The notes below the pieces were generated by a model, which did not search any database, had not been told where the DNA came from, and was given only the letters and a program-made list of their open reading frames with translations. A stretch of DNA of 64,000 nt from Nostoc foliaceum FACHB-393 (GTDB lineage: Bacteria > Cyanobacteriota > Cyanobacteriia > Cyanobacteriales > Nostocaceae): NCBI RefSeq assembly GCF_014698505.1, contig NZ_JACJTD010000024.1, positions 62,001 to 126,000 of the forward strand, in the 5' to 3' direction. The translations under genes were made by a program, and so were the position numbers. Shown piece by piece: positions 17,074 through 25,400 of the stretch (position 1 is the stretch's first letter; the number at the start of each line of letters is the position of its first letter).

Positions 17074-19092
17074 TTACGGTTTCATCTGTGCCAATATTCT
17101 GACAGAAGTATTATTGGAAATAGTTGCTGCTGTATAACTTTCTAAGTGTTTGGGTTTATATCCTGGTACTAGTTGTTGAAGGAGAAACAGGATAAAATTC
17201 GTATCGTTTTTAGCTGCTGCTTGACATAAAGTTTCTACAGTAATAGACAGATTTTCTGGAATCATCCTACTAGCATTTTGGGCTACTAATAGTTTTTCGT
17301 GTTGAGTTGGTTCATATTCTTCTCCTGGAAGAAATAATTCCTCAAATAACTTTTCACCTGGGCGTAGACCAGTAAATACAATTTCAATATCTTGGTTTAT
17401 TTCGTATCCTGAAAGGCGAATTAATTCTTTGGCTAAGTCAACAATTTTCACAGGTTTACCCATGTTCAACATTAAGACTTCACCACCACGACCAAGTACA
17501 GTAGCCTGCAAAACGAGTTGAACTGCCTCTGGAATAGTCATGAAATAACGACAAATATCTGGATGAGTAACGGTTACTGGCCCGCCTGCTGCAATTTGTT
17601 TTTTAAAGGTTGGAACTACACTACCTCTACTGCCTAAAACATTACCAAAACGCACAGTTACATAAGGCTTACCGCTTTCTTTTGCGGCTTGTAGTACCAA
17701 CATTTCGGCGACTCTTTTACTAGCACCCATAACATTGGTAGGATTAACTGCCTTATCTGTAGAAATCATCACGAAATGTTTCACATTATATTGCAGTGAC
17801 AGTTCTAGTAAATTTTTTGTCCCCATTACATTGTTGGTGATTGCTTCTACTGGATTTAATTCCATTAGTGGGACGTGCTTATGAGCCGCAGCGTGGAAAA
17901 TTACATCAGGTTTGAATAGCTCGAATGCATGTTCTAATCGAGACTTAAAGCGGATATCAGCAATGAAGGTAGAAAGACGAGGAGTGTTTCTTGGTAATTT
18001 GCCCTCATTTTCGAGAACTTGAACAAGTTGTTCTAGTTCTTGTTGGATATTGAACACAGAATTTTCTCCATGTCCCATAAGGATCATTTCAGCAGGATTG
18101 CATTTAAAAATTTGACGGCAAAGTTCGCTACCAATTGATCCACCTGAGCCTGTGATTAGTACTGTTTTACCTTTAAGGAATTGAGCAACTTGCTCAATAT
18201 CAATTTGTACAGGTTCTCGTCTGAGTAAATCTTCAATACGTACATCCCGAATGCTGTCAACTCGGACACGACCATTGAGGATTTCATGTATGCCTGGTAA
18301 AGTGCTAGTTTGAGTTCCAGTTGCTTTGCAAATATTTAGGATTTCCCGAATGACTCCACCTGTAACTGTAGGCATAGCAATGATAACTTTATGGATTTTG
18401 AGAGATTTTAAAACATCAGGAATTTGATAGCGATCGCCTACTACAGGAATCCCGCGGATGTATGCACGGAATTTGCGCGGATCGTCGTCAATAAAAGCAA
18501 CAGGATGAAACCCCAGTTGAGGATTTCTTTGCATTTCTTGCACAAGAGAAATGCCAGCATTACCAGCACCAACTATCAACACGCGGTCTTGTGGCTTAAA
18601 TACTGCACGTTGCTGACTGATTCTTTCTACAATCCGAATACTAAAACGTACTCCACCAATAAAAATACACGAAAGTAATCCGTCGATTAATGGTAATGAT
18701 TGTGGCAGTGTATTCAATGTTAAGTATGGTATAAATCGCATCACTTCAAAGAATACTGCTTGAATTACTACCGCAATACCCATTAGCATCGTTATATATA
18801 AAAGCTCCTCAATACTTGCATAGCGCCAGTAAAGTCTATAAAAACCAAAATTCCACAATACAGTTAGTTTGATTGCTAAAAAAAGTATTGTTGCAATTCC
18901 TAATTCCGCTTTATACTCTTGGATGTGAAAGTCACCATTTAAACATAGATTTAGAGCTATAAAAGCGGTAAATGAAAAAACAATAGTATCAAAAATAAAC
19001 AAGTGCTTATTTTTTAAATTTAGCAATTTGATCAATAAGCTGCTAATTAATTTTTGAGGTAGCCAGTGAGAAACAAATAATAAGCAATCCAT
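17074..19092 (-). CDS. Membrane-bound nucleoside-diphosphate-sugar 4,6-dehydratase (PglF/WbpM/CapD family)
   Basis: A 672-residue protein. Four or five membrane helices lie within residues 30-150. A first Rossmann-like domain carries VLIVGAGNAGISL (171-183). The catalytic SDR domain carries VLITGSGGSIGSEL (311-324). The catalytic residues read Ser444 (STDKAVNP), Met455 and Lys459 (VMGASKR): the SMK triad of the WbpM group replaces the usual SYK. These enzymes convert UDP-GlcNAc to the 4-keto-6-deoxy sugar that leads to bacillosamine, QuiNAc or FucNAc. It is the first gene of the long exopolysaccharide unit and has about 960 bases of gene-poor DNA upstream. Confidence 0.92.
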   Translation of the reverse strand: MDCLLFVSHWLPQKLISSLLIKLLNLKNKHLFIFDTIVFSFTAFIALNLCLNGDFHIQEYKAELGIATILFLAIKLTVLWNFGFYRLYWRYASIEELLYITMLMGIAVVIQAVFFEVMRFIPYLTLNTLPQSLPLIDGLLSCIFIGGVRFSIRIVERISQQRAVFKPQDRVLIVGAGNAGISLVQEMQRNPQLGFHPVAFIDDDPRKFRAYIRGIPVVGDRYQIPDVLKSLKIHKVIIAMPTVTGGVIREILNICKATGTQTSTLPGIHEILNGRVRVDSIRDVRIEDLLRREPVQIDIEQVAQFLKGKTVLITGSGGSIGSELCRQIFKCNPAEMILMGHGENSVFNIQQELEQLVQVLENEGKLPRNTPRLSTFIADIRFKSRLEHAFELFKPDVIFHAAAHKHVPLMELNPVEAITNNVMGTKNLLELSLQYNVKHFVMISTDKAVNPTNVMGASKRVAEMLVLQAAKESGKPYVTVRFGNVLGSRGSVVPTFKKQIAAGGPVTVTHPDICRYFMTIPEAVQLVLQATVLGRGGEVLMLNMGKPVKIVDLAKELIRLSGYEINQDIEIVFTGLRPGEKLFEELFLPGEEYEPTQHEKLLVAQNASRMIPENLSITVETLCQAAAKNDTNFILFLLQQLVPGYKPKHLESYTAATISNNTSVRILAQMKP

Positions 19093-19242
19093 GTATGTAA
19101 AAGCCTCTAGGATAATCTATCTTTAGTAGAAATATTCCAAGTTTATTAAGACAAGAAAATCTAGTCAAATGAGCAAAGATAAAGAATGTTTGCAATGTGA
19201 AACTACCCTAGAAGAATAATCCATCCTTTTAGGAGATTTAAA

Positions 19243-19377
19243 ATGACAGCAAGTGTTGAAACTGATAGTGGAGCTTTAATGCCTATATATCAATATATTT
19301 CTGTTATAACTAGAATTGCATCTCTTTATTTAGAATTGCTTAATTACATACCTTCCTTAGGAGATATCAGGATTTAA
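19243..19377 (+). CDS. Possible small protein of 44 residues, unrecognised
   Basis: An ATG at 19243 is preceded by AGGAG at 19231-19235, seven bases upstream. It opens a 44-residue frame beginning MTASVETDSGALMPIYQYIS and ending NYIPSLGDIRI, with a mildly hydrophobic middle. It is transcribed away from the exopolysaccharide cluster. I do not recognise the family. The good ribosome site and even composition favour a real gene; the short length keeps confidence low. Confidence 0.4.
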   Translation: MTASVETDSGALMPIYQYISVITRIASLYLELLNYIPSLGDIRI

Positions 19378-19517
19378 ACAAATCCTATTTATTTATAAAT
19401 AAGATTGTTGACCACAAAGCAAAATTTGCCGCCCCTAAAGTATTTGGTATTTACAAAACTGTTGAAGAGGATTTTTACTAGGCTTATTAACTTTGTAGCA
19501 GTTTCTTATCATTTGCG

Positions 19518-19576
19518 TCATGCCAAATTGGCGTAGCTTGTGCATATAAAAAGACATAACCGCATATGCTTAATTG
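19518..19576. repeat. 59-bp element shared with 4463-4521
   Basis: Matches 4463-4521 at 49 of 59 positions in the same orientation, including an 18-base identical core. It lies 426 bases upstream of the PglF-like start, comparable to the 363 bases between the other copy and the dehydrogenase start. Confidence 0.6.
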
Positions 19577-19664
19577 TATTTTAGTAGTTATTATTACTTC
19601 TTAAATCAGGAAACCTGCTCAACTCATCGGTTTATTGGTACGTGTCGATGGAATAGATCAATGT

Positions 19665-19798
19665 GACTTTTCACTGTATCTGGAAAACCTCTCTCTAAAT
19701 CTCTCTCCTTTTAGGAGAGAGACTTTGAATTTTACCCCTTCCCGACACGGGAAGGGGGTTAGATTTTCGTGAGCTTTTCCACATGATGTGAAAAGCCA
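19665..19798. repeat. Dispersed palindromic repeat, copy B
   Basis: The ends GACTTTTCAC and GTGAAAAGC are inverted. Inside are a CTCTCTCC-TTTT-AGGAGAGAG stem and a CCCCTTCCCGACACGGGAAGGGG stem. It is related to 12472-12590. No coding capacity. Confidence 0.65.
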
Positions 19799-20051
19799 GA
19801 TTTATCAATATAGTTTAGTTAGCGTCAAAAACCATAAACTGGGTAGGTTGGTTTCTACCTTGCTTGTCTAGTAGAGATACGAAGTGAAACCAACAAATCT
19901 CCGAAAATGTTGGGTTACCTTGCGGGAAGCCGCTTGGTCTCTACATTCCTTAACCCAAGCCTATTGGTTTATGGATGCAACATACTTTGGGGGCGCACAG
20001 ATGTTCGCCCCCACAAGTTGATTATTTAGAAGTCTTTATTTAAGTTCCCAA

Positions 20052-20570
20052 CTAAACTTTTGCTTCCAAAGACTTGAGTAACTCGGTATTCACACCCGAT
20101 TCACGAGTCAGGGCAATTTTGCCAGTGCGCGCGATTTCTCTCAAACCAAATTTTTGCAACACCTGCACGATCGCTACCATTTTACCTGGATCTCCCACAA
20201 CTTCTAAGGTGAGAGAATCTTCCGCCACGTCCACGACTCGCGCCCGGAAAATCTGAGATAGTTCGATCACTTCTGAGCGATTGCTGGTACTAGCATTCAC
20301 CTTCAAAAGCATCAATTCCCGCTCTACGCAAGGAGTTTCGGTAATATCCTGTACCTTTAGGACATTGACTAACTTGTATAGCTGTTTGGTAAGTTGCTCG
20401 ATAACGCGATCGTCACCAGGTACAATCATCGTAATTCGGGAAACTCCTCCCTGTTCAGCAGGGCCAACAGCAAGGCTTTCAATATTAAAACCACGACGAG
20501 CAAATAAACCAGAAATGCGGGAAAGAACACCCGCCTCATCTTCTACGAGAACTGAAAGGGTATGTTTCAT
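20052..20570 (-). CDS. ilvN: Acetolactate synthase small (regulatory) subunit
   Basis: The 172-residue regulatory subunit of acetohydroxyacid synthase, which binds the catalytic subunit and confers valine feedback inhibition in branched-chain amino acid synthesis. The N-terminal ACT domain reads [21 protein letters not shown] with [11 protein letters not shown] following. A second C-terminal ACT-like half includes [23 protein letters not shown]. The ATG at 20570 (MKHTLSV) is chosen over an upstream TTG that would add three residues. It stands alone, as in other cyanobacteria, away from the large-subunit gene. Confidence 0.96.
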   Translation of the reverse strand: MKHTLSVLVEDEAGVLSRISGLFARRGFNIESLAVGPAEQGGVSRITMIVPGDDRVIEQLTKQLYKLVNVLKVQDITETPCVERELMLLKVNASTSNRSEVIELSQIFRARVVDVAEDSLTLEVVGDPGKMVAIVQVLQKFGLREIARTGKIALTRESGVNTELLKSLEAKV

Positions 20571-20913
20571 CTTCGCCAACAGAGGCTAGAACAGGATTTG
20601 AGTAAGGCAGACACTAGTACTGCTTTGCAGAATTCACTCATTCAAAATTCAAAATTCCTTGAGTTTTAAACTCTTGACATTTTGTCAAATGTATGTTTCC
20701 TTCTGTTGTGGCGTACTACTGCACTAATTGTAAGTGCGACCTTTTATTGTAAACTCAATAGCTGCACTCATCGCACTCTCAAGATAAATTGAGCAGAAAT
20801 CATACTGCAAGGAGGAATTTTATTGAATGCATCTCTTTTCATTGGCAGATGCGGCATTTTTGTAAAGCTTTTATACTCAGATTTAATGAACCTCTAATAG
20901 GAGAAAAATTTTT
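20571..20913. other. Intergenic region between divergent ilvN and the BON protein gene
   Basis: About 340 bases between divergent genes, holding both promoters. A short direct repeat TTCAAAATTCAAAATTC lies near 20641-20657. No RNA gene or named operator was recognised. Confidence 0.4.
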
Positions 20914-21282
20914 ATGAGTTGGTTAAAAAGACTATTTGGAATGGAAAAACCTCAAAATGCAGAAGTAAATCCTACTCCGCAGTCAATAGCGCAAGCTCCT
21001 AGTGCTAACGTTGCGCCTACTGCTACTCAATCGATACCCCCAGAACGTGTGGGATTAAGCGGCGAATATGATCAAAGTGGATTGGCAAAGCGGGTAGCGT
21101 TGGCATTTGATCAAGATCCCCAACTCGATGATGTTAATACCCTTTGGGTTGCTCAAACGGGTAGCACTGTAGTATTAAAAGGTAAAGTTCCCAGTCAAGA
21201 AATTCTCAACAAGATGATTTCTGTAGCCCGTTCTGTGCATGGCACTACAAATGTTGACACTAACCAAGCCACGATTGGCTAG
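20914..21282 (+). CDS. BON-domain protein
   Basis: A 122-residue protein. A short amphipathic N-terminus (MSWLKRLFGM) is followed by a Pro/Ala/Thr-rich linker (about 15-45) and a BON-like domain (about 55-122) with SGLAKRVALAFDQDPQLDDV and GSTVVLKGKVPSQEILNKMI. BON domains bind phospholipids or envelope proteins. No cleavable signal peptide is present. A clear ribosome site, AGGAGAAAAA, lies upstream of the ATG. It is a single gene between ilvN and a convergent hydrolase gene. Function beyond the domain is unknown. Confidence 0.75.
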   Translation: MSWLKRLFGMEKPQNAEVNPTPQSIAQAPSANVAPTATQSIPPERVGLSGEYDQSGLAKRVALAFDQDPQLDDVNTLWVAQTGSTVVLKGKVPSQEILNKMISVARSVHGTTNVDTNQATIG

Positions 21283-21351
21283 GTGTTAAGGAATTAAAAA
21301 TTCAATAGTGGCGATCGCACTGCTTACCCCATCGCTTCCATTGCATAATAT

Positions 21352-22305
21352 TTAGGGAGTAACCAATGGTTGGCGATGCCTGCGGCGGGCTTCGCCTACG
21401 CTAACCCACCTTTCAATCCTATCTAAAATAGCTTGGTTGACTTGTTCAGGACATTCATCATGGGGACAATGCCCTACATCCTCCAAATTCAGTACTTCCA
21501 ACTTTTCGTTGTACTGGGCGAATTGGCTAGCCAGGGCTGGGGGAACAAACCGATCCTTTTGTCCCCAAATTAACAACATGGGAATTGTTAAGGTTGGCAA
21601 CACTGTCTTGACACTAGGACTAAAGTTAATTCCGATCGCAGCTTTGAACAAAGCACTAAAAGCTCTGGCGGAGCCTCTATCTTGGGGAGGCCCTGCTAAA
21701 ATTTCTATGAGTTCATCGGTAATCGCCTCTGGGTTAGCGTAGGCAAGACTAGCCCAGCGACGCAACACCCCAGGACGGCGCACGAAGTTAAATACAGGTT
21801 TCAGAATCAACGGCGAAGCGACAATATTTTTAATTGCTCTAACAACTGGTTGCAGCACAGGAGGAATTGCTTCTTGCTCTAGTGAAGGGTCTGGTAAACT
21901 CATCATCACCATACCCAGCACCATATCGGGGTGAGTGGCGGCGGCGGCCATCGAAATCAGTGAACCGTTGGAATTACCTATTAATATTGCTGGTTCACGG
22001 ATAAATGTTTTCCAAAAATCGTAAACCTGCTCAACCCAGAGTTCGATACTGTAATTAGCTGCGGCTTTTTCGGAAGCGCCAAAACCCAGCATATCGATGG
22101 CATAAACTGTGTGATGCTCACCCAACACTTCTAAATTATGTCGCCAATGACCAATGGAAGCGCCAAAGCCATGTAGCAATATCAGGGGTGTTGTTTTCTG
22201 GTGATTTTGGCTAGGGCGAATGTAAGTGTAGCGGGTTTGCCAGCCGCGCCAAACCCAATCCCTTTGATTACCAACCCGTTCTTGCCAGTGTAGGGCAGTG
22301 GTCAC
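21352..22305 (-). CDS. Alpha/beta fold hydrolase with repeat-derived tail
   Basis: A 317-residue alpha/beta hydrolase. The oxyanion motif HGFGASIGHWRHN is at about 45-57, the nucleophile elbow GNSNGS contains the catalytic Ser, the acid is in GQKDRFVPP and the histidine is in DVGHCPHDECPE. Proteins of this type are common in cyanobacteria and plant plastids, but the substrate is unknown. The last residues (SVGEARRRHRQPLVTP) are encoded by the dispersed repeat at 21372-21401, so the original C-terminus was probably replaced or extended by the insertion. It is convergent with the BON gene. Confidence 0.88.
   Translation of the reverse strand: MTTALHWQERVGNQRDWVWRGWQTRYTYIRPSQNHQKTTPLILLHGFGASIGHWRHNLEVLGEHHTVYAIDMLGFGASEKAAANYSIELWVEQVYDFWKTFIREPAILIGNSNGSLISMAAAATHPDMVLGMVMMSLPDPSLEQEAIPPVLQPVVRAIKNIVASPLILKPVFNFVRRPGVLRRWASLAYANPEAITDELIEILAGPPQDRGSARAFSALFKAAIGINFSPSVKTVLPTLTIPMLLIWGQKDRFVPPALASQFAQYNEKLEVLNLEDVGHCPHDECPEQVNQAILDRIERWVSVGEARRRHRQPLVTP
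21372..21401. repeat. Dispersed Nostoc-type palindromic repeat inside a gene end
   Basis: A GC-rich imperfect palindrome (GGCGATGCCTGCGGCGGGCT then TCGCCTACGC) of the kind scattered through Nostoc intergenic DNA. Here it lies inside the reading frame of the hydrolase and encodes its tail. Confidence 0.6.
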
Positions 22306-22476
22306 ACTTACCTCCGATTTATCAGCGTGAAATTCTATTATAAAAAAAATGCCTGAAAACCCCGTTACTTCAGTACCGAACGACTGGAAGTCGTGGCTAG
22401 ATAAACAAAGCCTGCCTCTGTAAGTTACTAAACCCTTGGTTTTCCGTAGTCTGCGTAGACAGAAAGTAGCGTTGAT

Positions 22477-25400
22477 CTAGTTAAGCAGTATCTTTAGCCA
22501 GCTTTTAGCAATACCTATAAAATTTGCGGATTGATGACGGGTGTCTCTTCCTACCAAGTTTTCCCACAGATCATGCAAGGCAGTTATCGAAGCTTCAAGC
22601 AACTCAGGTTGATGATACAGTGAACTAGTATCTAAAGACGTCCTCACACTTCGACTAATCTCCAAGAATTGGTAAAGCTCAGGGCGAAGAACTTTGAACC
22701 GGGAAGAGGGAAGCCAAGCTAGTTTATCAGCAATAGCAGCAATATCACCTGGGGTTTTACAACTGTTCAAAGCCGACATAGCGATACTATTCAATGTTTG
22801 AGCAGCAAATTCTTTTAGGTTAGTTGAGGTGATGAGGTATTCAATGGCTAGGCGACTGGCAGCAGGATAGTGACGACAGACCTCTAAAATTAAATCCAGA
22901 GTTCGGTGGAGCCGGAGTTTTTCTAACTGATTATTAGTAAATACTGTAGTCATAATTGCAGACCCGAAGAGTACAAGCGCGGAAGGAACTAGCGGTAACC
23001 ACCAACCATAGAAGAAAGCTAAGTAACAACTACCGATGAGGCTAGATACTAGAAGAATAAAACTAAAGACAGACCAACCAAGAAAACGAGATCGCCAAAA
23101 GAAAATACTTCCGAAACCTGACCAAACAAAAATCCACAAGTTTTCTACTGGATCTGACCAGACGTTGAGTAAAGGTCGTCCTTGGAGAGCAGATGAGATT
23201 AACTCACTGATAAAATAAGCTTGCAATTGAATACCAGGTACAGGCTTTGCCGTACCTATTAGATTGCTGGAGTAGGGAATGAATACAAAATCCTGGAGAC
23301 TGGGTGCGGTGGAACCAATGAGTATAACCCGATCTTTGATTAAGTTTTCTTTGACTTTACCAGCCAGTACATCTCTCATCGATACTTGGCGAAAACTACA
23401 CAATTCTCCAGATAAACTTTGACATTTGGGTTTGGGAAAATTGGTCAAAATTTGGTAGCCTCTAGAATCAGCTCCCACATAAGCACCATCATTAGCTTCA
23501 AATTGAGAAAACACTGCCTTACCCAATTGCAAATACTCAGGATTGCTTTTTGCTTTGGTAGGAGTAATTCCCTTTGACTTTAAATACAATAAAGCCAACT
23601 TCAGGGCAAAACTTTCGTGTACCTGACTTTTAACGTGCCAGTACAACAAGCTGCGACGCACTTTACCATCAAGATCATACAGCACGTTGTTAAAGCCCAC
23701 TTGATCCTGATTCAGTTCCGGTGGAGGCGAAACATTAATGTTTTTATTTTTGTCATTTGCCAGTAGTTCAATACCAATCAAGTTGGGCATTGACTTATAA
23801 GCATTACGCAGTTCTTGATTACCAGGCTCTACTGGCAAATTTCTGTAGATATCTAAGCCAATAGCACGGGGTTTGTGGACGTTTAATTTTTGCAACAACT
23901 GAGCAATTTTTGTATCTGGAATTGGCCACGAACCAACTTCGTCTAAATAGGCTTCATCAATCACTACGATAGTAATACGCTCTTCTGATGGTTCATTTGG
24001 ACGTAAGCGAAAAAATTGATCCAAGGCTCCCAATTCTAAGAACTGTAATAACCCAACAGATCGTAGAATTACAACCCAGCTTGTAAAGCTCATGGCTGCA
24101 ATAAATGCTTCCCATCCAGGCAAAATTGATCGAGGCGATGGTTCTTGCTTTGCTATTTCTTGAGCTTCAGCCAGTATCTGGTTAGCCTGTTCAACAAGAC
24201 TTAGCTTTTCTTCACTGAGTTTTCTTTGCTCTCTTTCTTTTGCCAGTTCTGCTATCAACTCTTTTAACTTCGGTTCCTGTTGCTGGCGAATAAACAAAGC
24301 TATGTAGTCATGCACCAGTTGATAACGGTCAAAAGGATTCTCTGGTAACAAAACCACCAAACCAGATTTGACAAAAATCTCCAACACCAAATCTAATTTA
24401 TTGCTATTTGTGGTTGCATCTGCGACTAATGCTTGCAAATCTCGTTCCAACTCAGCGCGAGTCTTGAGTGGGCGAGTTCCTTTTTTATCAGTGAGCAAAT
24501 ACAGTAATAATTCCGCCACCTGCTGATTTTCAACACCGCAATCATTAACAACTTCATCCAAATAGCGCTTAACCAGTTCTTCTTTAGTGCCACGCTGCTG
24601 ATATTCTGCCAGAGTTGTAATATTCTCCGTTTGCAGTTGCGCCCCCACTACCTGCAACTCAATGGGACGCACTTCACCTAATTCCCCGGCTAAATCTTGC
24701 ACTAGTTGTTCAACTAAAGCAGGTTGTAAGTGAAAATTAGCTTTCTCTGTTAAACGCTGGATAATTAACTTCGCATCATTAGGCGAGAAGTTCCCCAACT
24801 TGTAAAGCACATTATTACTGAGAATGTCATTGCCAATAATCTTCAGGCTAGGCAAATCATTGCACTCTAGCAAGTAATGGATATAATCTACCCGCAGCGA
24901 TAAGATAACCTTCAGCGATAGAACATTCAAACATTCTCCCAGAAACTCAAAGAATTGCTTCCTTTGGGCTGGTTCGGTGTAAACAAAGAAAAATTCTTCA
25001 AATTGATCAAAAATTAGCACTGTGCGGAGGTTGTGCTGTTCGTTTTCGCGGAGTTGGGAGAGGAGGGAGTGGGGAGTGGGGAGAGACGCGATTAATCGCG
25101 TCTGTACAAAGTGGGGATTTTGAGTATTTGAGGTCGAAGTTCCGAGTTCAGAGGTCGGAGTTCCGAGTTCCGAGGTCGGAGTTCCGAGTTCCGAGGTCGA
25201 AGTTCCGAGTTCCGAGGTCGGAGTTCCGAGTTCCGAGGTCGAAGTTCCAAGTTCAGAGGTCGGAGTTCCGAGTTCCGAGGCTGAAGTTCCGAGTTCCGAG
25301 GCTGAAGTTCCGAGTTCAAAGGTCGAAGTTCCGAGTTCAAAGGTCGAACGTTGAGGTTTTGAACTCAAAACTTGAAATTCTAACTCTCCCTTGTCCCCTT

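Larger units (their letters stand above)
19093..20051. other. Gene-poor, repeat-rich interval upstream of the exopolysaccharide unit
   Basis: About 960 bases with one possible short gene (19243), the 59-bp element (19518), a dispersed palindromic repeat (19665) and, around 19840-19970, a degenerate family built on GGTTGGTTTCTACC and GAAACCAACA. The promoter of the PglF-like gene must lie here, but no box could be assigned. No RNA gene was recognised. Confidence 0.5.

Noticed and set aside
25092-25340. 82-residue minus-strand frame (NSELRP repeats)
   Set aside because: Another frame of the same minisatellite, inside the STAND gene.
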